From: an uncultured Bacteroidia bacterium
GTDB lineage: Bacteria; Bacteroidota; Bacteroidia; Bacteroidales; UBA932
DNA length: 64,000 nt
Assembly: GCA_902785785.1 (NCBI GenBank)
Contig: CADAAA010000002.1
Location: forward strand, 248,001-312,000
Direction of reading: 5' to 3'
In this document: positions 1 to 7,576 of the stretch, piece by piece
Layout of the letters: every line of letters begins with the position of its first letter
Numbering within the stretch: position 1 is the first letter of the stretch
Notes under the pieces: model-generated
What the model was told of the DNA's origin: nothing
Databases searched by the model: none
What the model saw: the letters and a program-made list of their open reading frames with translations, nothing else
Made by a program: the position numbers and the translations under genes

Positions 1-806
1 ATTACGTCCCCTATGAGCGGTCCCACATATGGAATGACGTTCAGGATGCCGGCTATGAAGGCGATACCGATGGCATAGTTCACCCCGATCCTCGCGATCA
101 GCCACAGCCCCAGGAAGTCCAGCAGCATCACTCCCAGCACTTCGATCGTCAGCCCCACGAAATAGCGCGAGAGCAGCATCTCGATGTCGAGTATGGTCTT
201 CCCGACGGACTCTTCAATACGGTCGGGAACCAGTGCTCCGACTATCTTTCCGAAGAGGGCTTCGTCCTTGATGAAGAAGAAGGAGATGAATACGATGGAG
301 AAAACTCCTATGACGATGCTTGCAACTATCGATGCGACGGACCCCAGGATGTTGGACACTCCGGAAAAACTGGTCAGGTCCTTAAGTTTGCCGAGGGAAA
401 AAGTGACGATGTCGAAATCCCTGCCAACATCCGGAAACATGCTTATAATCCAGGCATTGATGCGGTCCAGCATGTCCCGGTCGAAGGTGATGGAATTGTT
501 CATGGCCAGGGCATCGCGGATGATACCGGATACGATAGGGATGACCTGGGTCACTATGAGGGCGAGGATGAGTATGATCGAGACGAGCGTAAAAGCCGAA
601 AGTAGCCAGTCCGGGGCGGACCGGCCTTTGATCGTGATCTGTTTGAGCGTACGGAAGACCGGCTGGCCGATAAGGGATATGACGAAAGCTACTATGATGT
701 AGATCAAAACGCTTCGGAAATACCAGCAGAGGACGGCTATGATGGCGAACGCCCCCAGATTGATGATATGCTTTGCCAGCCTGTCGATGTTCCTTTCCTG
801 TTCCAT
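1..806 (-). CDS. AI-2E family transporter (partial, 3' end outside window)
   Basis: About 268 codons are visible, beginning with ATG at 806 (protein starts MEQERN) and running off the left edge without a stop. The translation is strongly hydrophobic, with an early pair of membrane segments (residues about 15-50), a soluble stretch, and later membrane segments including the family-like tail NVIPYVGPLIG close to the cut. This matches the AI-2E/UPF0118 permease family (PF01594), inner-membrane proteins of usually about 350 residues. The family name is historical and the real substrate here is unknown. A good -7 element lies 22 bases upstream of the start. Confidence 0.85.
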   Translation of the reverse strand, partial: MEQERNIDRLAKHIINLGAFAIIAVLCWYFRSVLIYIIVAFVISLIGQPVFRTLKQITIKGRSAPDWLLSAFTLVSIILILALIVTQVIPIVSGIIRDALAMNNSITFDRDMLDRINAWIISMFPDVGRDFDIVTFSLGKLKDLTSFSGVSNILGSVASIVASIVIGVFSIVFISFFFIKDEALFGKIVGALVPDRIEESVGKTILDIEMLLSRYFVGLTIEVLGVMLLDFLGLWLIARIGVNYAIGIAFIAGILNVIPYVGPLIGDV

Positions 807-827
807 GTCACGTAGTGTCTTGTATGA

Positions 828-858
828 CAAATATAAGAAAAAAAGCTCCGACCACGAA
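828..858 (-). promoter_or_regulatory. Putative promoter of the AI-2E transporter gene
   Basis: On the minus strand TATATTTG (828-835) is an exact match to the Bacteroidetes -7 consensus TAnnTTTG. A weaker -33 candidate, TTCG (855-858), lies 19 bases upstream. The start codon at 806 follows at a normal leader distance. Confidence 0.6.
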
Positions 859-885
859 CACTGTCAGTTTTTTATGACTAAATTT

Positions 886-960
886 GCGACTTGGGAACAT
901 ACCTATGTGTCCGATTTCACCACATTTACGGGCAAGTCGCCACAAATGGTGCCATAGGTA
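886..960. repeat. Interleaved inverted repeats between divergent promoters
   Basis: TACCTATG (900-907) is the exact inverse of CATAGGTA (953-960); CACCACATTT (918-927) nearly mirrors AAATGGTG (944-951) inside it; GCGACTTG (886-893) is the exact inverse of CAAGTCGC (933-940) and crosses the first pair. The block lies between the two divergent -7 elements and is probably not transcribed by either, so it looks more like a regulator-binding region than an RNA structure. Confidence 0.5.
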
Positions 961-983
961 TATGTTACGCGTGCGATTGTTCT

Positions 984-991
984 TATTTTTG
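984..991 (+). promoter_or_regulatory. -7 promoter element for the acyl-CoA ligase/aromatic operon
   Basis: TATTTTTG matches TAnnTTTG exactly, 34 bases before the chosen ATG at 1026. It lies inside the longer open frame that begins at 891, which argues for the 1026 start. No clear -33 element is visible. Confidence 0.55.
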
Positions 992-1025
992 TAAAATTTC
1001 AATAAGGACTAAAAAGCAGAGAATT

Positions 1026-2669
1026 ATGATCAACTATTTGGAACTTTTCACCGAGACGACCCGGAAGTACTGGAACGAGAAAGCCCTTTGTGACTGGAGG
1101 GGTGACGCTTTTACCTTCGGAGAAGTCGCGAATCAGATAAAGAGGCTGCATGTTCTTTTCGAGAACACCGGCATAGCCAAGAGGGAGAAGGTCACTGTCT
1201 GTGCACCCAACTCCGCCCGCTGGGCCATCTCCTTCCTCGCAACCAACACTTACGGCACGGTTACCGTCCCGCTTCTCGCGGACTTCACTCCGGATGCCAT
1301 TTGCGGCCTCGTGGACCACTCCGAGAGCGTGGCGCTCTTCACGGACAAGGATACATTCTCAAAGCTCGACGTCACCCGCATGCCTCGTCTGAAGTTTATC
1401 GTCTGCACGGGCGATTTCTCGCTTCTGTGGGCTGCTGACAAGGAGTATGAGGATGCGTTCAGCGGACTTGAAGCCGCATTTGCGGCAAAGTACCCCGGAG
1501 GTCTCCGCCCCGAGGACGTCGATTATACTCCCGAAGATGAGAGCGAACTCGCCATCATCAACTATACATCAGGTACTACCAGTGCCCCTAAGGGCGTCAT
1601 GCTTCAGTACAAGGCCCTCAGTACCTCGATAGATTTCGCTATCCGCTACATTCCCGCCAGCAAGAAGGACAGCATCGTCTCGATGCTCCCCATGGGCCAT
1701 ATCTACGGCATGGTGTTCGAGTTCCTGTACCCGCTCTGCAGCGGCGTTACCGTCTACTATCTGGGCAAGGCCCCTGCAGCGTCCACGCTGCTCAAAGCTA
1801 TGGCGGATGTCAAGCCTTATATTGTCATCACGGTCCCTCTCGTAATGGAAAAGGTTTACAACAACTCCATCAAGCCCGTCCTGAACAAGTGGTACATGAA
1901 GCTTCTCACCTCTATCCCCGGAGTCAAGAAGGTCATTTACAAGGCAGTTGTGGACAAGCTCAAGGCCAGTTTCGGCGGCAACGTCCAGCAGTTCATCATG
2001 GGTGGTGCAGCCCTCAATCCCGACGTCGAGAAGGCATTCAGGAAGATGGGGCTCCCTTACAGCGTTGGCTATGGCATGACCGAGGCGGCTCCTCTGCTCG
2101 CCTTCTCCAACTGGTGGCTCTATGTTCCCGGATCCTGCGGCAAGCATGTCGACTCCGCCGAAGTCCGTATCGATTCCCCCGATCCGGAGAATGTCATCGG
2201 AGAGATCCAGGCCAAGGGTACCAACATCTGTATGGGTTATTTCAACAACCCTGCTGCGTCGCAGAATGCATTCACTGAGGACGGATTCCTCCGTACTGGC
2301 GATCTCGGAGTCATGGACAAGGACGGCAATATCTTCATCAAGGGCCGTTGCAAGACCATGATCCTCTCCGCCAACGGCCAGAATATCTTCCCCGAGGAGC
2401 TCGAGGCTGTCCTCAACTCCATGGATTTCGTCGGAGACTCTGTCGTCGTGGACCGCAACTCCAAGCTTGTCGCCCTCATCACCCTTGACAAGGAAGCCAT
2501 CAAGCGTGCCGGTCTTGATGATGCCTCCGTTGCCGAACTCCCCGAAAAGATCCGCGTCAAGGCCAACAGGGTTTTGCCTGTCTACAGCAAGCTGACCAAG
2601 ATCGAGGTGAAGACCGAGCCTTTCGAGAAGACTCCCAAGGGAAGTATCAAGCGCTTCCTGTACTCGTAG
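1026..2669 (+). CDS. AMP-dependent long-chain acyl-CoA ligase (FadD-like)
   Basis: 547 residues from ATG 1026. ANL-superfamily adenylating enzyme that would activate a fatty acid with ATP and CoA. The AMP-binding P-loop motif is YTSGTTSAPKGV (a Ser replaces the usual second Gly), followed by GYGMTEAAP and a TGDLG motif, then the C-terminal hinge and a Lys-rich tail ending KTPKGSIKRFLYS that carries the usual catalytic Lys region. A paralogue sits at 7576-9240. It is followed after 15 bases by pheA and appears to head that operon, which is an odd neighbour for a fatty-acid enzyme. The exact chain-length specificity cannot be read from the sequence. Confidence 0.88.
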   Translation: MINYLELFTETTRKYWNEKALCDWRGDAFTFGEVANQIKRLHVLFENTGIAKREKVTVCAPNSARWAISFLATNTYGTVTVPLLADFTPDAICGLVDHSESVALFTDKDTFSKLDVTRMPRLKFIVCTGDFSLLWAADKEYEDAFSGLEAAFAAKYPGGLRPEDVDYTPEDESELAIINYTSGTTSAPKGVMLQYKALSTSIDFAIRYIPASKKDSIVSMLPMGHIYGMVFEFLYPLCSGVTVYYLGKAPAASTLLKAMADVKPYIVITVPLVMEKVYNNSIKPVLNKWYMKLLTSIPGVKKVIYKAVVDKLKASFGGNVQQFIMGGAALNPDVEKAFRKMGLPYSVGYGMTEAAPLLAFSNWWLYVPGSCGKHVDSAEVRIDSPDPENVIGEIQAKGTNICMGYFNNPAASQNAFTEDGFLRTGDLGVMDKDGNIFIKGRCKTMILSANGQNIFPEELEAVLNSMDFVGDSVVVDRNSKLVALITLDKEAIKRAGLDDASVAELPEKIRVKANRVLPVYSKLTKIEVKTEPFEKTPKGSIKRFLYS

Positions 2670-2684
2670 AGTATAGCCCTGTAT

Positions 2685-3794
2685 ATGAACGAACTTGAAG
2701 ATACCAGAAAGAAAATAGGCGTCCTTGACGCCGAAATGGCACGCATCTTCGTCGAGCGCATGAAACTCGTCGAAGATGTTGCCGGATATAAGAAGCGGAA
2801 TGGACTCCCCGTCCACGATCCAGTCCGCGAGGCCGCCGTGCTGGAACGCAACCTTCAGTTGGTTGACGACCCCGTCCTGCGTGAATATTATCCCTCTTTC
2901 ATCAAGGGTATGATGGGGCTTGCATCCGCATATCAGGAGCGTTTGCTCGAGGGGATGAAGATAGCTTATTGCGGAGTGCCCGGAGCTTTCGCCCATATCG
3001 CGGCGCGCAGGTTGCATCCGACTGCCCGTCTGATCCCTTACCAGGATTTCGAGTCTGCCTACAAGGCATGCGAGAACGGTGAAGTGGATGCTTCCATCCT
3101 TCCCCTCGAAAACAGCTTCGCCGGTGAGGTCGGCAGTGTCATGGACATGGCCTTTTCCGGCAGCTTGTTCGTCAATAAGATGATAGACCTGGAGGTGTGT
3201 CAGAACCTTCTGGGCATCCCCGGAGCCACAAAGGATGGTGTCAGGAAGGTCGTGAGCCATCAGCAGGCCCTTGCACAATGTTCCCGTTACATCCGTGAGC
3301 GTGGCCTCGAGGTGATCGAGGTTTCCAATACTGCCGTCGCCGCCCAGCGCGTCGCTGAGCTGGCAGACCCTTCGGTCTGCGCCATCGCTTCCGCGGAGGC
3401 TGCGGCGCTGTACGGGCTGGAGGTTCTGGAACGCCATATCAACAGCAGCAGCGGCAATACCACCCGTTTCGCGACCTTCAGCCGCAGCCGCAACATGCCG
3501 ACGGGCAAGAACCACATGGATGAGCATTTCATTCTGGTCTTCACGGTCCTGAACGAGGCTGGATCTTTGGCTAAGACTCTGAATATCATCGGTTCCCACG
3601 GCTTCAACATGTGCAACCTCCACAGCCGTCCGATGAAGGAGCTCATGTGGAACTATTATTTCTTCGTCGAGCTCGAAGGCAATGTCAATACTCCGGACGG
3701 CGAGGACCTGCTCCTGCAGCTCGGTACGGTTTGCGAGAAGCTCAAGCTTCTGGGGACTTATAGGCGCGACACCTTCTTGGAGGAAGGGGAGTGA
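2685..3794 (+). CDS. pheA: Bifunctional chorismate mutase / prephenate dehydratase
   Basis: 369 residues. Converts chorismate to prephenate and then to phenylpyruvate for phenylalanine synthesis. Residues about 5-90 look like an AroQ-type (type II) chorismate mutase (RKK...ERMKLVEDVAGYKK...DPVRE), about 95-275 are a prephenate dehydratase domain with the NTTRF motif, and about 280-365 are an ACT domain with GSLAKTL and HSRP in place of the common ESRP phenylalanine-binding motif. Domain order is that of the E. coli P-protein. It overlaps tyrA by one base (TGATG). In many Bacteroides the mutase is instead fused to DAHP synthase, so the fusion here is different. Confidence 0.93.
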   Translation: MNELEDTRKKIGVLDAEMARIFVERMKLVEDVAGYKKRNGLPVHDPVREAAVLERNLQLVDDPVLREYYPSFIKGMMGLASAYQERLLEGMKIAYCGVPGAFAHIAARRLHPTARLIPYQDFESAYKACENGEVDASILPLENSFAGEVGSVMDMAFSGSLFVNKMIDLEVCQNLLGIPGATKDGVRKVVSHQQALAQCSRYIRERGLEVIEVSNTAVAAQRVAELADPSVCAIASAEAAALYGLEVLERHINSSSGNTTRFATFSRSRNMPTGKNHMDEHFILVFTVLNEAGSLAKTLNIIGSHGFNMCNLHSRPMKELMWNYYFFVELEGNVNTPDGEDLLLQLGTVCEKLKLLGTYRRDTFLEEGE

Positions 3795-4648
3795 TGTTGA
3801 AGCAGGACAGCAGGATACTCATCGTCGGCCTTGGATTGATAGGCGGCAGCTATGCGGAGGGGCTTACCAAAGCCGGCTTCGAGGTTGGGGCCGTCACAAG
3901 GTCGCAGGAAAGCATAGACTTTGCCTTGGCAAAGGGCTTCATCTCCAGCGGCACCACCGAAGTCACCCGGGAGTATGTCTCCCGTTTCGACATTATAGTC
4001 TTTGCGCTTTATCCACATGTCTTCCTGTCCTGGATCGAGAACTATCAGGATTACATCAAGCCGGGGGCATTACTGACTGACGTCACCGGAGTCAAGCGCT
4101 CCGTCGTGTACAAGGTCCAGGAAATGCTGAGGGATGACCTCGAGTTCGTAGGAGCGCATCCCATGGCCGGTCGTGAGCTCTATGGTGTCAGGAATGCGGA
4201 CTGCTCCGTGTTCAAGGGCGCAAACTATATCGTCACCCCTACCGGGGCCAATACCGAGGGCGCTGTAGTCACATGCGAGGACCTTGGCCGGGCATTGGGC
4301 TTCGGATGTATCAGCCGTCTGTCTCCGGAGGAGCATGACGAAATGGTAGGATTCCTCAGTCAGCTCACACACTGCATAGCGGTGGCACTTATGAACAGCA
4401 AGGAGTCAAGGCACCTGGCCGAGTTTACAGGCGACTCTTTCCGCGACCTTACCCGTATCGCCAGGATCAACGACGGTATGTGGAGCGAGCTTTTCCTTCT
4501 CAACAGGGACGAACTTCTGTCCCAGATGGACCTGTTCATCGGGAAGTTCGGGGAGCTCAGGGATGCTTTGGCGGCGGGTGATATGGATAAAATGCGCGAA
4601 ATGATGAGGATTTCTACGGAAAGGCGCTCATATTTTGATAGGAAGTAG
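3794..4648 (+). CDS. tyrA: Prephenate dehydrogenase
   Basis: 284 residues. Oxidative decarboxylation of prephenate to 4-hydroxyphenylpyruvate for tyrosine synthesis. An N-terminal Rossmann motif GLGLIGGS and the family motif HPMAGRE are visible, then a helical C-terminal dimerisation domain (PF02153). ATG 3794 shares its A with the pheA TGA, so I prefer it over the GTG one codon earlier; this implies translational coupling. No ACT domain follows, so tyrosine feedback is not obvious from this protein. The next gene, aroG, begins three bases after the stop. Confidence 0.92.
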   Translation: MLKQDSRILIVGLGLIGGSYAEGLTKAGFEVGAVTRSQESIDFALAKGFISSGTTEVTREYVSRFDIIVFALYPHVFLSWIENYQDYIKPGALLTDVTGVKRSVVYKVQEMLRDDLEFVGAHPMAGRELYGVRNADCSVFKGANYIVTPTGANTEGAVVTCEDLGRALGFGCISRLSPEEHDEMVGFLSQLTHCIAVALMNSKESRHLAEFTGDSFRDLTRIARINDGMWSELFLLNRDELLSQMDLFIGKFGELRDALAAGDMDKMREMMRISTERRSYFDRK

Positions 4649-4651
4649 CAT

Positions 4652-5683
4652 ATGAACATGGTTTTCAAGCGGGAGCTTTTCAACCCCCAGGAAATAAAGG
4701 AAATGTATCCGGCCTCGAACGAGGGACTGGAGGCCAAGAAACTTAATGACAAGGAGATCCGTGATGTTCTGAGCGGTGAGTCCGACAAGCTGATACTTAT
4801 TATCGGCCCTTGTTCTGCAGACCGGGAGGATGCGGTGCTCGACTACATAGGACGCCTGCGTCCCGTCCAGGACAAGGTCAAGGACAAGATCGTCATCATC
4901 CCCCGTATCTATACCAACAAGCCCCGCACTACCGGAGCGGGGTACAAGGGCATGCTACATCAGCCCAATCCAGTCGCCAACCCGGATATCCTCAAGGGAC
5001 TGATGTCCATCCGAAGGATGCACGTCCGTGCGATGAACGAGTTCGGCTTCTCCTGCGCAGACGAGATGCTCTATCCGGAGAATCACCACTTCCTCTCCGA
5101 CCTTATTTCCTATGTCGCGGTCGGCGCCCGCAGCGTCGAAGACCAGCAGCACCGTCTGACCGCCAGCGGACTGGATGTGCCCGTGGGAATGAAGAACCCT
5201 ACGAGTGGTGACCTGTCCGTAATGATGAACTCGATCCGTGCAGCGCAGGGGTCACATACCTTCATTTACCGCAACTGGGAGGTGGAGAGCAAGGGCAATC
5301 CCTATACCCATGCCATCCTCAGGGGGTTCGTCGACAACTACGGCAAGACCCATCCGAACTATCATTTCGAGGATCTGATTATGCTTTCGAGGATGTACGG
5401 TGAGGCCACTTCACTTCAGAATCCCGCCGTCATCGTGGACTGCAACCATGCCAACTCCGACAAGAAGTATCTGGAACAGATACGTATAGCGAAGGAAGTC
5501 CTCCACAGCACCCGTCACAGTGATGAAGTCAACAAGCTGGTGAAGGGCCTGATGATAGAGTCCTACATAGAGGACGGCGCCCAGAGTCTCGGAGGCTGTG
5601 TCTACGGAAAGTCGATCACCGATCCTTGCCTCGGCTGGGAGAAGACCGAGAGGCTTATCTACGAAATTGCGGACTTGAGGTAA
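4652..5683 (+). CDS. aroG: 3-deoxy-7-phosphoheptulonate synthase, type I-alpha
   Basis: 343 residues. First shikimate-pathway step: phosphoenolpyruvate plus erythrose 4-phosphate to DAHP. Recognisable motifs include IIGPCSADRED, KPRTTGAGYKG, the metal-binding DCNHANSDKK and a C-terminal YGKSITDPCLGWE, all typical of the E. coli AroF/G/H class. There is no fused chorismate mutase; that activity sits on PheA two genes upstream. It ends the operon fadD-like/pheA/tyrA/aroG and is convergent with fabF, leaving a 26-base gap with no clear terminator. Shikimate enzymes beyond this step and the aromatic aminotransferase are not in the window. Confidence 0.93.
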   Translation: MNMVFKRELFNPQEIKEMYPASNEGLEAKKLNDKEIRDVLSGESDKLILIIGPCSADREDAVLDYIGRLRPVQDKVKDKIVIIPRIYTNKPRTTGAGYKGMLHQPNPVANPDILKGLMSIRRMHVRAMNEFGFSCADEMLYPENHHFLSDLISYVAVGARSVEDQQHRLTASGLDVPVGMKNPTSGDLSVMMNSIRAAQGSHTFIYRNWEVESKGNPYTHAILRGFVDNYGKTHPNYHFEDLIMLSRMYGEATSLQNPAVIVDCNHANSDKKYLEQIRIAKEVLHSTRHSDEVNKLVKGLMIESYIEDGAQSLGGCVYGKSITDPCLGWEKTERLIYEIADLR

Positions 5684-5709
5684 TCCGCATTCCCAAGCGA
5701 AGGAATCCT

Positions 5710-6957
5710 CTATATCCTTTTCAACGTTACGACGGCATTGTGCCCGCCGAAGCCAAGGGAGCTGGACAGGGCGAAGTCAGCCTGTATCTGTCTGGCTGTG
5801 ACAGGTATGTAGTCCAGGTCGCATTCGGGGTCGGGTTCGGCATAGCCTATGGTCGGAGGAAGGAAGCCTTCATGGAGCGCTATCGCCGAGGCGATCAGCT
5901 CCGCGGCTCCCGCGGCGCCGATCATGTGACCGGTCATGGACTTGGTCGAACTGATCATGGCCTTGCGTGCCTCCGTCTCGCCGAGGGCGAGCTTGAATGC
6001 AGCCGTCTCACATTTGTCGTTCAGCAGGGTGCCGGTTCCGTGGGCGTTGATATAGAGCATCTTTCCTGTTTCGAAGCCGGCTTCTTCCAGTGACTGGGTC
6101 ACAGCCGCTGCCGTTGTTGTGCCGTCGGGTCGCGGGGCGGTATAATGATACGCGTCGCAGGTATTGCCGTATCCGGCCACTTCAGCGATGATGTTCGCAC
6201 CGCGTTTTACGGCATGGCCGTACTCCTCGAGCACGAGCACGGCGGCGCCTTCCGCCATGACGAAGCCGCCGCGCCTTCGGTCGAAAGGAAGGCTCGCCTG
6301 AAGCGGATCAGTCGAAGTGGAGAGGGCCTTGATGTTGGCGAAGCCTCCAAGCCCGAGGGGCGTGACGGCTGCTTCCGAGCCTCCGGCAATGATGGCGTCA
6401 GCCTGTCCGTACTTGACGGCACGGAAGGCTTCGCCCACTGCATGGGTACTCGTCGAACATGCTGAGACCACCGGAAGGCAGGGCCCCTGGGCGTTGAAAC
6501 GGATGGCGATGTTGCCGGCTCCGATGTTGCTGATGAGCATGGGGATGAAGTGAGGGGAGATGCGGGATACGCCCTCTTCGATCATCGTCTTGGTCTGCTG
6601 GACGAAGGTCTGCATGCCTCCGATGCCCGATCCGACATACACGCCGAAGCGGTCGGGAGCGATGTTGGTACCGGCTTCCAGCCCACTGTCAGCGACCGCC
6701 TGGATGGCGGCGCAGGTGGCGAAGCGGCTGAAAAGGTCGCTTCGGCGCACGCTACCGGCATCCATGCCGAGCGCGACAGGGTCGAAATCCTTCACCCTTC
6801 CGGCCACATGTACGGGGAGTTCTCCATACTCGTCCATGCCTTCGATCAGGCTGATGCCGCAACGGCCTTCGGCCAGTCCGGCCTTGAATGTATCTATATC
6901 GTTTCCGATGGGCGAGATGATGCCCATGCCGGTTATGACTACTCTTCTTTCTTTCAT
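5710..6957 (-). CDS. fabF: Beta-ketoacyl-ACP synthase II
   Basis: 415 residues, the normal length for FabF/KAS II, which elongates acyl-ACP with malonyl-ACP in the cytoplasm. The Cys-His-His catalytic set is visible: Cys in VSACSTSTHAVG, first His in NAHGTGT, second His in KSMTGHMIGAAG. The N-terminus MKERRVVITGMGIISPIG is typical. No acpP or other fab gene is adjacent. It is divergent from the plsC-like/acyl-CoA ligase pair, and the two promoters interdigitate in a 67-base gap, which could coordinate lipid genes. Confidence 0.95.
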   Translation of the reverse strand: MKERRVVITGMGIISPIGNDIDTFKAGLAEGRCGISLIEGMDEYGELPVHVAGRVKDFDPVALGMDAGSVRRSDLFSRFATCAAIQAVADSGLEAGTNIAPDRFGVYVGSGIGGMQTFVQQTKTMIEEGVSRISPHFIPMLISNIGAGNIAIRFNAQGPCLPVVSACSTSTHAVGEAFRAVKYGQADAIIAGGSEAAVTPLGLGGFANIKALSTSTDPLQASLPFDRRRGGFVMAEGAAVLVLEEYGHAVKRGANIIAEVAGYGNTCDAYHYTAPRPDGTTTAAAVTQSLEEAGFETGKMLYINAHGTGTLLNDKCETAAFKLALGETEARKAMISSTKSMTGHMIGAAGAAELIASAIALHEGFLPPTIGYAEPDPECDLDYIPVTARQIQADFALSSSLGFGGHNAVVTLKRI

Positions 6958-6973
6958 GTCAATGGTTTTTGCG

Positions 6974-7005
6974 TTTGCAAAGATAGCGTAAAAAGACTAT
7001 TTTTG
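6974..7005 (+). promoter_or_regulatory. Promoter of plsC-like/acyl-CoA ligase operon
   Basis: TTTG (6974-6977) and TATTTTTG (6998-7005) are 20 bases apart, an ideal Bacteroidetes -33/-7 pair. The leader to ATG 7025 would be only about 13 bases. Confidence 0.75.
6978..6985 (-). promoter_or_regulatory. -7 promoter element of fabF
   Basis: TATCTTTG on the minus strand, exact to the Bacteroidetes -7 consensus and 20 bases ahead of the fabF ATG at 6957. It lies inside the plus-strand promoter for the plsC-like gene, one base past that promoter's TTTG element. Confidence 0.65.
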
Positions 7006-7024
7006 CACCGTAAATTGAAAAGCC

Positions 7025-7576
7025 ATGTGGAGAAAGTTCTGCCGCCTGATAATGAAGTTCTGGGGATGGGAGATGGACGAGAATATCCCGAAGGAGGACA
7101 AATGCATCCTCCTGGGCGCTCCGCATACCTCGATCCTGGATTTCGTAGTCGCATATCTGTATTATGAAGCCGTCGGCGGTACGTCCCTCTGCATGGTCAA
7201 GAAGGAGATGTTCTTCCCTCCGCTCGGATGGATAGTCCGTGCGATGGGCGGTATCCCGGTGGACCGTTCGAACCCTTCCGCAATAGTCCGTTCGGTGTTG
7301 AGGGAGATGGAGACTCGCAAGCATTTCCACCTCGCAATCGCACCCGAAGGTACGCGCAAGCCCGTCGCGCGCTGGAAGAGCGGGTACCATCTCATCGCCC
7401 GCGCTGCGGACATCCCCGTCTATCTCTGCTACTTCGATTGGAAGCGCAAGCGTATCGGATGCGGCCAGAAGTTCGAACTGACCGATGATGCTGCAGCCGA
7501 CACCCGCCGTATGCAGCAGCTCTACGAGGCCATGGACCTTGGCGGAAGGCATCCTGAGAAATATAGGACACACTGA
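7025..7576 (+). CDS. Lysophospholipid acyltransferase family protein (PlsC-like)
   Basis: 183 residues, shorter than typical PlsC (about 240). The acyltransferase motifs are HTSILD (the HX4D catalytic motif, near residue 34) and EGTR further on, with GGIPVDR between them. It would transfer an acyl group to a lysophospholipid or glycerolipid at the membrane; the acceptor is not determined. The stop codon TGA overlaps the ATG of the downstream acyl-CoA ligase by one base, so the two are co-translated and probably act on the same fatty acids, for example in scavenging or remodelling. Confidence 0.85.
   Translation: MWRKFCRLIMKFWGWEMDENIPKEDKCILLGAPHTSILDFVVAYLYYEAVGGTSLCMVKKEMFFPPLGWIVRAMGGIPVDRSNPSAIVRSVLREMETRKHFHLAIAPEGTRKPVARWKSGYHLIARAADIPVYLCYFDWKRKRIGCGQKFELTDDAAADTRRMQQLYEAMDLGGRHPEKYRTH

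Noticed and set aside
1569-3623. 684-codon open frame on the minus strand
   Set aside because: Lies antisense to the acyl-CoA ligase and pheA, has no recognisable domain, and is a by-product of GC-rich codon usage.
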